Shown piece by piece: positions 46,278 through 56,010 of a stretch of DNA of 64,000 nt. How positions within the stretch are numbered: the stretch's first letter is position 1; each line of letters starts with the position of its first letter. Source of the DNA: Chloranthus sessilifolius (Eukaryota > Streptophyta > Magnoliopsida > Chloranthales > Chloranthaceae). The DNA is taken from assembly GCA_021018995.1 (NCBI GenBank), contig CM037585.1, positions 123,904,831 to 123,968,830 of the forward strand, in the 5' to 3' direction. A program made the translations under genes and the position numbers. The notes below the pieces were generated by a model that saw only the letters and a program-made list of their open reading frames with translations, searched no databases and had not been told where the DNA came from.

Positions 46278-47267
46278 TGACGAGGGACACCAAGATCGAG
46301 AGCATTGAAGTTGGGTCGCAACCGAATTTTCAGCTTCAAGAAAGCAGAAAGAAGCAAAATTAGTGTGCTAGAGCAATGACAAGTCGATTGATCGACCATT
46401 CAATCAATCAATCGATTGTAGTCAGTTTTTTTCTTTTTTTAAAGCTACAGTGCTACAGTAACTCGATTGATCGAGCTACAGTGCTACAATACCTCAATTG
46501 CTCGAGCTACAGCGCGAATTTTGAAGGAATTTAAGTTTTGAGGGCATACTTGTCTTTTTTTTTAGTATTTGTTTTAGGGTTTTCTTATGTTTTAGAGGCC
46601 TCCTATATAAGGTCTTTTAATAAACAATGTAATTAGTTTTTTATGAATGAAAAGAGCTTTTGCTTTGGAGCTTGAGATGAGTTTCTTCGAAGATTGCCGA
46701 GAAGGGTTTGGTGAGAAACCAAGGGTGTGAAGCCCAAAATCTATTTCCCTAGAAGGGTTTAGTGTGTGAAGTCAAGGGTATGAAGCCCACACAATCTATC
46801 CTTTTATATATTTATCTCTTTTGATTTATCTTTCTCTGCTTTCTTTTGATCCCATAAATCCTAAATTCAGCCATCATCCTTTTAAATATCCCGAAAATCA
46901 TCAACCCCAGCCTTCATCTAAACCATTGAATAGATTGATCCAATACACCTTAAATCTCACCTTAACCATTAAGTCATTCCACATCAAAATCTCGAAGAAA
47001 ACCAGTGATCCCATTATTGAACTACGAGCGCCCTAATCTGGAAGCGGCTAGAGTTCTATCTCTAGGATCTTCCTTCCGCAAGGCTAACGGATCTAGCGCA
47101 ACGGACCAAACCCTACCCAAATCACCATGTGATCATCCAAATGGAAAACTACGAAACCCTAAGGTATTCGCGTTATTTTCAGTTTCATTGTTCAAATTAG
47201 TTTAGTTTAGTCTCGACAATTAATTAAATCATAGCATGCACGTAGTTTAGGGTCTTGTCCCGCGTCA
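46278..47267 (+). repeat. 5' LTR of the gypsy derivative
   Basis: 990 bp, TGACGAGGGACACC...CTTGTCCCGCGTCA. It has a TCGATTGATCGA-type array at about 46382-46510, TATA-like cctatataagg near 46601, and ggtttggtgagaaaccaagg near 46707 (a perfect GGTTT/AAACC stem). Confidence 0.92.
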
Positions 47268-47551
47268 ATTTTGGTATCGGGGCCTAGGTTCTAGGTTAGG
47301 GCATCTTTTGCATATCATTTTAATTTCAGTAAATTTTATTTCATTTATATTCATCATTGTGCACGTCTTGTGCTCAACAAAAGTCCTTACTCATTTTTGA
47401 GTCACATGTGTATGTCATTTCGATGTCATTGATTTCCTGTCACTGGTATCTTCATTCGCATGCTCATCTAGTGTTTGATAAAATTCCTCACTCTTTGTTG
47501 GTTTATAATTGCATGTTATTTAGAACCCGCGATTAGTGAGTCGTGATCACC

Positions 47552-48140
47552 ATGAACATGGGCGAGCTTATCGATGCCCTTAGGGACATCAAAGCTGAAA
47601 TGTGTGCGATTAATAATAAGAGTCGTTGCACTCCAAATTCTTGGCAAAGCCCTAAAAGTCGTGATGAGACTAGAGTCACAGGATACTCCCATCATCGTAA
47701 ACCTGAGTACGACCCTGCCGAGAGGTTTCTAAAATCTATTCGGAATGAGGTTCCAAACTTTGAGGGATGGGGGAGCCCTAAAACCTTTGTGGAATGGGTG
47801 TCTAGTGTAGAGGATTATTTTGATTGGTATGGACAAAATTATGCTAGCAAAAACCAAGTTAGAAGGAAATGCTAAAACTTTTTGGACTCTCATAGAGCAC
47901 CGTACTGAATCTTTTCGGAGTAAACCCATCTCCACATGGGAGGACATGAAGGTAAACCTTATCAAAAAGTATGTTCCTGTAACACACTGTCACCTACGGT
48001 TTTTGAAAACCAAGACAGACAAGTGTCCTGATTGTTCCAAGTGTCACGAATTTGGACACTTTGCTTATCAATGCACTACAGAATTTTCCACTCCGAGTTT
48101 AGTGAATAAAAGAGAGAGTTCTAAGGAGCAGGAAAGATAA
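47552..48140 (+). pseudogene. gag start and zinc knuckle of the gypsy derivative
   Basis: ATG at 47552 (MNMGELIDALRDIKAEMCAI), then FLKSIRNEVPNFEGWGSPKT and FVEWVSSVEDYFDWY as in element 1 gag. A frameshift near 47830 moves the frame: LEGNAKTFWTLIEHRTESFR and TWEDMKVNLIKKYVPVTH continue it. Much of the gag C-terminal half is gone: KYVPVTHCHLRFL is followed almost at once by the knuckle CSKCHEFGHFAYQC (CX2CX4HX4C intact, near 48037-48080). A stop ends the frame at 48140. Confidence 0.82.
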
Positions 48141-48155
48141 AATGTAGAAGAGGAA

Positions 48156-48782
48156 GTGTATGACCCTCATACTGTGACAAGTGAAGAGGAAATGGAAGAA
48201 GCTGATGAGAGTCTAGTTTGTGTCAAAGAGGCTTCTATTTCCCTTGTGAGTAGTAATATTGAGTCGCCCACATGTGAGTCAACTGAGTCACCCACGCACG
48301 ATTCGACTGAGTCACCTACGCACGATTTGATAGTGCTCGTAGAGCTAGCTGTGCACGAGTCCTTGTAGGTGGTAGAGTCGAGTGCACTTGAATCTTTGAA
48401 GTTGATCGAACCGAGTACATGTGGGTCCATCGAACTGGGTACGCAAGAACCATTAGTGTCAATTAAATCGAGTACCCCAGAGTCTTTGGTTTTGGTTGAT
48501 GCGAGTACACTTGAGTTAATCGAGCCAAGTGTACATGAGCCTTTAGTATCCCTTGATTCGATCACACATGAGCTGATAGTACCCACAAAGTCGGCTATGC
48601 CTAAGCCGTTAATGTTAGCAGAGACAAGAGCACTAGAGTCGGTTACATGTGAGTCATTAGCGTCGCATGCACATGAGAGTATCAAGTCCATAGATACACA
48701 TACACATTATGGTCTCGAGTTACATAGCGCTTCACATTCCAAATCTTATTGTGAGTCAAATTTTGAGTCTCATTTCGCATTG
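48156..48782 (+). pseudogene. Ser/Thr/Glu-rich repeat linker in the gypsy derivative
   Basis: After an acidic start (TSEEEMEEADES), 8-residue repeats of the type ES.ESPTHDST occur near 48258-48330. After a TAG at 48366-48368 a degenerate 13-15-residue repeat follows, of the type SSxxESLxLxxxST (SSTPESLVLVDASTLELIEP, SVHEPLVSLDS). No similarity to gag, protease or RT is seen. The Glu/Ser-rich acidic stretch of element 1 (after its knuckle) may be the seed from which it expanded. The function is unknown. An open frame on the opposite strand here is a codon-bias shadow. Confidence 0.72.
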
Positions 48783-49600
48783 CATGTCGAAATTAAGCTT
48801 AAAATTAATTTATACAATGAAACTCTCAAAGTACCACTGCAGTTACCTAAGGCTTTTATGGAATTTCAATTGAATGATCACGCAATGGTTCGGATTGGAC
48901 CTGAACGATTCCCATTGGGAGTCGTAAAGGAGCCTCAGGCCCACAGCTCTGGACCTATTGGAATTGTGGCAAGGAGTGCTCCTAATGCGTACGTTCATGA
49001 GCTTCCTCCAGATACAGGGATTAGCTCAACGTTCAATGTGGAGGACCTAGATCCTTCTCTAGGCTCAACCCCACGACCATGCAATCCTTTCCAAACACTC
49101 CCTATTCACGATCACATCCCAACTTTGCAGCTAATACGCCTTCCCTAACCAAACATGCAGAGAAAAGAAGTAATTGAGAAAATTTGGGATGATCTTGTAG
49201 CCTTCACCCGCGGCAGAGAGCTTCTAGTTTATGAGATGCAAAGGGTTAATAAGTCGACTACCGAGAATGCATGGGCCGATCATGAGAAGGCTCGTCGTTT
49301 GCGTTCTAGTATTCCCGACCGATATCGCGATCACACTTCATCGGGAATGAATTCCTTCAGGTTCGGGAGTGTTGATGAGAAGCTTCAAAAGTATTTGGTA
49401 GAGTGGGTTGGCGAACCCGGCTATTGGGTTCGTCAAGGAGAGGTGTACTGTGTGTGTCCCGCTACAATCGATAGAAATGATGATCATACGTCACCAAATG
49501 TTGAGATTGTTGGGTTAGTTGCAAGGAGTTCCACCCTTCGGGTCCCAATACACTTGATCAGTACTACATGTGTGGTTCATTGGTGATGAAACATTTTGAG
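48783..49600 (+). pseudogene. Integrase tail and chromodomain-like region of the gypsy derivative
   Basis: AMVRIGPERFPLG (from VMVRxRPxxFP), SGPIGIVARSAPNAYVHELP and DTGISSTFNVEDLDPSLGST match the integrase tails of elements 1 and 2. After a stop at 49148, EVIEKIWDDLVAFTRGREL, TTENAWADHEKARRL and LQKYLVEWVGEPGYWVRQGE (49390-49440) look like chromodomain segments. The reading frame continues in the same frame as the linker up to 49146. Confidence 0.75.
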
Positions 49601-49610
49601 TCAGGGAGAA

Positions 49611-50609
49611 TGACGGGGGACACCAAGATCGAGAGCATTGAAGTTGGGTCGCAACCGAATTTTACTCTTCAAGAAAGCATAAAGGAGCAGAATTAGTGTG
49701 TTGGAGCAATGCCTGGTCGATTGATCGACCATTCAATCGATCGATCGACTGTAGTCAGTTTTAAAATAAAAAATAAAAATTTTAAAAATAAAAAGCTTCA
49801 GTAACTCAATTGATCGAGCTACATACCTCGATTGATTGAGCTACAGTGCGAATTTTGAAGGAATTTAAGTTTTGAGGGCATACTTGTCTTTTTTTTAGTA
49901 TTTGTTTTAGGGTTTTCTTATGTTTTAAAGGTCTCCTATATAAAGTTTTTTAATAAACAATGTAATTAGCTTTTGATGAATGAAAAGAGCTTTTGCTTTG
50001 GAATTTGAAATGAGTTTCTTCGAAGATTAAATCTTCTTCCTGAGATGGGTTTGGTGAGAAGCCAATGGTGCGAAGCCCAAAATCTATTTCCTGAGAAGGG
50101 TTTGGTGTGAAACCAAGGGTGTGAAGCCCACACAATCTATCCTTTTATATTTTTATCTCTTTTGATTCATCTTTCTCTGCTTTCTTTTAATCCCATAAAT
50201 CCTAAATTCAGCCATCATCCTTTTAAATATCCCGAAAATCATTAACCCCAGCCTTCATCTAAACCGTTGAATCAATTGATCCAATACACCTTAAATCTCA
50301 CCTTAACCATTAAGCCATTCCGCATCAAAATTTCGGAGAAAACCAGCGATCCCATTATATTGTACTACGAGCACCCTAATCTAGAAGCGGCTAGAGTTCT
50401 ATCTCTAGGATCTTCCTTCCGCAAGGCTAACGGATCTAGCGCAACAGACCGGACCTTACCCGAATCACCATGCGATCATCCAAATGGAAAACTACGAAAC
50501 CCTGAGGTATTCGCGTTATTTCAGTTTCATTGTTCAAATCAGTTTAGTTTAATTTCGGCAATTAATTAAATCATAGCATTCACGTAGTTTAGGGCCTTGT
50601 CCCGCGTCA
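49611..50609 (+). repeat. 3' LTR of the gypsy derivative
   Basis: 999 bp, TGACGGGGGACACC...GCCTTGTCCCGCGTCA. TCGATTGATCGACC/TCGATCGATCGAC array at 49727-49845; ggtttggtgagaagccaatg near 50048 and ggtttggtgtgaaaccaagg near 50100. Confidence 0.92.
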
Positions 50610-50720
50610 ATTCCACTCTATAGAAGATACTTCTCAATCCTAATTATGCAATCCACCATCGGGCAAGAATAGAGTAGATTGAAAAGATGTAGATAGGCAT
50701 TGCTTTTCCAAAGTGGCATA

Positions 50721-51063
50721 TAACCATTATTTTTCCAGACAGTTATAATTAAGTTCATTTCCAAGAGTCCAATATCGATTCAAACTTGAACTACCAATCA
50801 CTTAGTTTTTATGGTCACTCAAAAATATTAGAGGATGGATCTAAACATCAAAATGAATAATAGACATAACAGAAGTGCACAATTTACATGTCATTGAAAT
50901 TTTGCAAACAACACATCGTTTATTAGTTTCCATTTACGAAATAAGCATAGAGAAAGTTTTTTTTTTTTAAATTAAGACAAATTCAAAAACAACAACAAAA
51001 AGGATGCAAGTATACAGATGATCAAATGGAAATGCAAAAGTTCAAGGCTCTCCATGTAAAGCA
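50721..51063. other. Intron sequence without a clear feature
   Basis: AT-rich; no motif. Confidence 0.35.
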
Positions 51064-52059
51064 ACTTTTTTTTTTTTGATCGGTAATAAAGAGTGTATAT
51101 TGAAAAGCAACAAGGCACTGCCGAAACCCAATACAACAAGACACGACCAAAACCGAAAAAAGGAAAAGGAAAAAACAGCTGCGAACAGCACACCCACAAC
51201 TACGGAGACTTAACCCGGATCCCACAGAAACACATCCCCCCCCCCCCGACCCCATATTCCCCTTAGTAACCCAGAACCACATCAAGTCGCAGACGTGCTT
51301 CATAATCAGTCCCACTGAGCAACTCTTATCTTCAAAGACCCTACGATTTCTTTCACCCCATAAAGTCCAGAATACTGCGAAAGGGGCCACCCTCCAGTAC
51401 TCAGACCTTGGATCATCAGCACGCGCAAGATTCCACATCAAAAAAAGAGAGAGGGGCAACGCCGGCATCACCCAACAAATGCCAAAATATTTAATTACGA
51501 TAGACCACACCGCATGAGCCACCTTACAATGAAACAGAAGATGTTCAGTGGTCTCCTCTTCAAGATTACACATAACACAGCAGTTGAGGATAGTTTTCCC
51601 CCGACGAATGAGCTGATCCAACATTAAAATCCTTTCTTTGAGCGTGAGCCACATAAAGAATTTGATTTTGGCCGGAACAGCCTCCTTCCACAATCCAACA
51701 GCATTAAATCTGATCAGGGGGCAAGATGAGAGCATCGAATAGTAAGATCTAACCGAAAACAGCCCCTCAGTACTTGTCCTCCACCTGCGTTGATCCCTCC
51801 CCACCCGATTACGCTGCATGCTATACAACAGCAGCATCAGGTTATCAAACGAAGTGACCTCCTCATCCCTCAGCAACCTTCTAGTAGTAACGGTCCATAG
51901 TCTCCCCCCCTCGGTCTTGGAAACAAAATCATCAATCATTCCAAGGGGGATCACCGAGATGGAAAAGATATCCGGGAAGGAGGATTTTAGGGACTCGCTG
52001 CCCGCCCAGATATCCTCCCAAAAGTGTATGCGAGTACCACACCCCCAAGTATAGCGCAG

Positions 52060-53051
52060 TGTGATGGGGCTAATACTCGAGCTTGCAGCATGGTGCTTGG
52101 GGCATGACATGTGGTGCCAGGAGGGCACGCGACATGGGGCCAAGTGGGCCTGGCGACGTGGTCGCGCTGCGAGGACGCGACACGGTCACATGGGGGTAGG
52201 ACGCGGGGACGACACGGATGAGACATAGCCAAGGTGGGCTAGCGATGCAAGAGGCGTTGCGGTATGTCAAACCAAGGGGTTTGAGGTTCTCCTGCCATTC
52301 TGGCTGAATGACTGTTTTACCCTTATATAGGGGAAGGGAGCTTGAGAGCTATTCCCCTGCACACAGGGCCTTGCGTTGCTAGAGGGGGCGCAAGTGTCTC
52401 CTAGGCCTGAAAGGGTGGGCCTAGGACGTCGACGCAGCGATGCCGTGTGGAACCCAAGGGAGGTTGAAGTATGGCTCCGGACTACGTGTCGCGGTGCATA
52501 CGGCTGGGCAACCTCGTGAGAACACTAACGCTGCGTGGGACTCAGTTGAGCACGACAGCACGTGGGCCAAGGATAAATGGTGCTAGTAATTCGGAACGCA
52601 CACGAAGGCAGGCTGTGTGGGACTCGGTTGAGCACGCGAGCACAAGGCACAAGGCTGTGGGCTTGGTTCGGTATGTGAGCATGACATGATGGCATGGGGA
52701 GCTGCATGCCAAGATGCTATGAAGCGTACTAGTGCAAAGGCATGTGATGAAGCTTGAGCAGGCCAAGTTTAACACAGCAGTGCAGATGGCGTGTCGTAAG
52801 GGGCACGGTATAATTGGATGGTAGGCCGTGAAACAGAGGTAACCATTTTGGGGGAGTTCCCGTTCTCTAGGCGGGTGGTATCAGAGCTGATGTGTAGATG
52901 GGTTGGCTTCGTTGCACGGGGTAGCGAAGCACCGCGCGGGTTGAAAGTGCGTCGAAGGCGCCATGATCGCTGGTATCGAGTAGGCTGACCTAGCGAAGCG
53001 TGCGTTAGGTGCCGCACGGGACTGAGGTTGCGGAAGTGCGACCCCGTGACA
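52060..53051 (+). repeat. 5' LTR of the TRIM-like element
   Basis: GC-rich start (cgcgacatggggccaagtgg), TATA-like cttatataggg at 52322-52332. A second, perfect primer-like site TGGTATCAGAGC occurs inside the LTR at about 52867-52878. Confidence 0.88.
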
Positions 53052-53094
53052 TTTTGGTATCAGAGCAAAGTTCGATCCAGAAGCGATGATGCTA

Positions 53095-53204
53095 TTGAAC
53101 AATTGGTGCGGAGGCACGCGATGTGGTGTCAAGAGGGCACACGACATCCTTGAACAATTGGTGCGGAGGCACGCGATGTGGTGTCAAGAGGACACGCGAC
53201 ATCC
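53095..53204 (+). repeat. 55-bp tandem repeat between the LTRs
   Basis: ttgaacaattggtgcggagg...gacatcc at 53095-53149 is repeated at 53150-53204 with two changes. Confidence 0.9.
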
Positions 53205-53399
53205 CTGAGCTAGTTAACAGGTGAGGGCCTTGTGACAGCAGAACCAAGTTGACCCAAGCCAGGGTGACAGTGGGGAGCTAGTGGGAAGGTGCAGACCTAA
53301 CTAGAAATGAGATGCGACCAAGCTGGGAGGAGTTGGCAGGGTCGGTTCACTGCGATAATGCGTCACCGAGGACATTGACATTTATGGAGTGGTGGAGGA

Positions 53400-54408
53400 T
53401 GTGACGGGGCCAATACTCGAGCTTGCAGCATGGTGCTTGGGGCACGACATGTGCTGCCAGGAGGGCACGCGACATGGGGCCAAGTGGGCCTGGCGACGTG
53501 GTCGCGCTGCGAGGACACGACACGGTTGCATGGGGGTAGGACGCGGGGACGACACGATCGGACACAAACGCGACATGGCCAAGGTGGGCTAGCGATGCAA
53601 GAGGCGTTGCGGTATGTCAAACCAAGGGGTTTGAGGTTCTCCTGTCATTCTGGCTGAATGACTGTTTTACCCTTATATAGGGGAAGGGAGCTTGAGAGTT
53701 ATTCCCCCGCACACGGGGCCTTGCGTTGCCAGAGGGGGCGCAAGTGTCTCCTAGGCCTGAAAGGGTGGGCCTAGGACGTCAACGCAGCGATGCCGTGTAG
53801 AACCCAAGGGAGGTTGAAGTATGGCTCCGAACTACGCGTCGCGGTGCATACGGCTGGGCAACCTCGTGAGAACACTAACGCTGCGTGGGACTCAGTTGAG
53901 CACGACAGCACGTGGGCCAAGGATAAATGGTGCTAGTAATTCGGAACGCACACGAAGGCAGGCTGCGTGGGACTCGGTTGAGCACGCGAGCGCGAGGCAC
54001 AAGGCTGTGGGCTTGGTTCGGTATGTGAGCATGACATGATGGCATGGGGAACTGCATGCCAAGACTGTTGCGAGTGAGGTACTAGTGCAATGCACAGGGT
54101 GAAGCTTGAGCAGGCCAAGTTTAGCACAGCAGTGCAGATGGCGTGTCGTAAGGGGCACGGTACAGTTGGATTGTAGGCCGTGAAACAGAGGTAACCATTT
54201 TGGGAGAGTTCCCGTCCTCTAGGCGGGTGGTATCAGAGCTGATGTGTAGATGGGTTGGCTTCGTTGCACGCGATAGCGAAGCACCACGCGGGTTGAAAGT
54301 GCGTCGAAGGACGCCCCGCGACTGTTGGTATCAGAAGTAAGCTGACCTAGCGAAGCGTGCGTTAGGTGTCGCACAGGACTAAGGTTGCGGAAGTGCGACC
54401 CCGTGACA
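53400..54408 (+). repeat. 3' LTR of the TRIM-like element
   Basis: Near-identical to the 5' LTR apart from small indels (for example cacgatcggacacaaacgcg near 53555, an extra copy of cacaaacgcg-type sequence). TGGTATCAGAGC again near 54228-54239. Confidence 0.88.
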
Positions 54409-55580
54409 GTAGGCCTCTAGAGAACTTCTCCTACATACTACAAATAACCTTCCACCAAGCCGAAAAACGTCTATGACCGACCATCGATATGCCCCAATTT
54501 CCAACCAAGTTGCCATACTTCTCGCTCAGCACCACCCGCCATAAATTGTTCACCTCATCCTCCCTCCCCGCCCGCCAGAGCCACTTGCAAAGCAAGGCAA
54601 TATTAGTCTTCTGCAGGCTTCGGATACCCAGCCCCCCATAATTGAATGGCAGCCCCACGGTATCCCAGTTAACCAGGTGATACCATCTAGAAGTCCCCGA
54701 GCCCTCCCATAGGAAAATTCTTTGGATTTGCTCAAGGCGCTTGATGACTTTCATCGGGCATTTAAATAAGGACAAGTAAAAAATAGGCATCGACGACAAG
54801 ACCGCCTTGAGCAGCACCAGACGCCCCCCACTACTAAGCAGCCTTCCTTTCCAGGTAGACATTCTTTGCTCAAACCTCTGCACCACCAGATCCCACTCCC
54901 TAGCTGTGGTAGATCGCAACCCAAGGAGCAGTCCCAAATACCGAATTGGCAGCTTCCCCCTCCCCCCTACAATTCACGGAAACAGTCGGCTCATCTAGCA
55001 GGGCATCATTAGTTCCGATACCCGTTATCTCTGATTTAGCTAAATTGATCCTCTAGCCCGAGACCGCTTCATAAATGGAGAGAATATCAGCCAAAGACTT
55101 AAATTCCTGAACATTGGCCATACCAAAGATTAGAGTATCATCCGCAAACTGAAGATGTGACATATATCTACCATGATATCCGACCTTGATTCCAGTTATG
55201 AGATTAGATACCCTGGCCCTAGTGAGTAGCCCGATAAAGCTTCCCCCACAAAGTTAAAGAGAAACGAAGATAGAGGATCCCCCTGACGAAGACCACGAGA
55301 GCTCTTGAAGTAACCAATAGGAGTACCATTGATAAGGATCGAGAACCATGGCGAAGAGTAACAGCCTCTCATCCATTTCCTCCAAAGCTCCCAAAACCCA
55401 ACTTACGCAGCATATACTCAAGGCAGTCCCAGCTCACCCAATCGTATGCCTTCTCCATGTCCACCTTCCAAATGGTGGCCGGTCTTCGCTGAAGCTGAGC
55501 CAGTCTTCATCAAGAAGGCTTCTCAACTCCTCCAAATTATCTAATTCCTTGAGTCTGGTCAGTAGGGTATCCTTTTTCAC

Positions 55581-55624
55581 ATGTAGCTAAAAGCGATGTC
55601 CTCAGCCCCACCTTTTAGCTACAT
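55581..55624. repeat. Perfect 13-bp hairpin at the L1 c edge
   Basis: ATGTAGCTAAAAG at 55581-55593 and its exact reverse complement at 55612-55624, with an 18-base loop, at the 5' end of L1 c. Confidence 0.85.
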
Positions 55625-56010
55625 CCATCAATGATGAGCAGCCAAATTCTATGGACCAAATGCCCACACAAGATAATGCAACAATAATAACAGATATCCA
55701 CATCAAATGATTATAGTACCCTCGATGATTTTAATGTGTCTAACAAGATCATTTACACATTTCAAAAAGAATTGAGATCCAAGACTGGCATAAACAATGA
55801 TTACCATAGCAGCAGCATGTTTTCTCCCCCCAACACACTCAAACTATTAATCCCTTTATGTGGAGCAGCTTAGATAATTCCCTCCATTAGAAGCAAACAG
55901 AAATAACAAATGACAGATACAAATACACAAAGCATGTCATCGCATTGCTATGGAAGCATATACAACTAGAATCTTGGAAATTTTCTAAAGATCAGAAAAA
56001 AATTTCTTAC
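55625..56010 (-). other. Intron start, no feature
   Basis: Runs to the donor at 56010. No repeat recognised. Confidence 0.45.

Larger units (their letters stand above)
46278..50609 (+). mobile_element. Non-autonomous gypsy derivative (gag, linker, integrase tail)
   Basis: LTRs of 990 bp (46278-47267) and 999 bp (49611-50609), perfect target copies attcc at 46273-46277 and 50610-50614, a primer site TGGTATCGGGGC at 47272-47283 (degenerate tRNA-Met), and a purine tract tcagggagaa at 49601-49610. The 2.3-kb inside encodes a gag start, a zinc knuckle, a Ser/Thr/Glu-rich repeat region and an integrase/chromodomain-like tail. Protease, RT, RNase H and the integrase core are absent, so it would need help from a relative such as element 1. 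Confidence 0.92.
45900..50720 (-). pseudogene. L1 LINE remnant b, RT end, split by gypsy derivative
   Basis: Minus strand: KAMPIYIFSIYSI near 50700 (from MPIYYLSLF) up to the insertion site, then beyond the insert NWKIVGSLGIRYIKALDKSL near 46240-46180 (from VNWxxVCxPKxxGGLGIRxI). The two parts join across the LTR element at 46278-50609. Confidence 0.68.
52060..54408 (+). mobile_element. GC-rich TRIM-like LTR element inside L1 c
   Basis: LTRs of 992 bp (52060-53051) and 1009 bp (53400-54408) begin TGTGA(T/C)GGGGC and end GCGACCCCGTGACA. Only 348 bp lie between. The primer site TGGTATCAGAGC is at 53055-53066 and a purine tract ggagtggtggaggatg at 53386-53400. No protein is encoded; the open frames here come from GC-rich composition. 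No target copy was found (flanks cgcag and gtagg). Large LTRs with almost no inside suggest a non-autonomous element. Confidence 0.87.
51064..55590 (-). pseudogene. L1 LINE c, RT to zinc-binding RT-associated domain
   Basis: Minus strand. RT begins truncated near 55585: YDWVSWDCLEYMLRKLGFG, SRGLRQGDPLSSFLF, and the active site LQFADDTLIFGMANV near 55150, intact. Next come WKGRLLSSGGRLVLLKAVLS, MPIFYLSLFKCPMKVIKRLE and GGLGIRSLQKTNIALLCKWL (54590-54860). After the LTR insert, FWEDIWAGSES (about 52010), a zf-RVT-type region (CCVMCNLEEETTEHLLFHC, HAVWSIVIKYFG) and WTLWGERNRRVFEDK follow. The 3' end is a run of T (plus strand) at 51068-51079 next to gatcggtaat. Confidence 0.88.
40505..56010 (-). 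other. 15.5-kb intron with nested L1 and LTR elements
   Basis: GT donor at 56010-56009, AG acceptor at 40506-40505. 40505-40741 holds no feature. Confidence 0.9.

Noticed and set aside
48167..48691. 174-codon open frame on the minus strand (LDSTTYKDSCTASSTSTIKS type)
   Set aside because: It is the antisense of the Ser/Thr/Glu repeat linker; repeated codons leave the opposite frame open. No independent start context or homology.
7017..53066. tRNA genes suggested by TGGTATCAGAGC and similar
   Set aside because: These are 12-14-base primer-binding sites next to LTRs; no cloverleaf surrounds them.
52471..54158. Several open frames of 60-88 codons on both strands
   Set aside because: They arise from the GC-rich LTRs and occur in parallel in both LTR copies without homology or consistent codon use.
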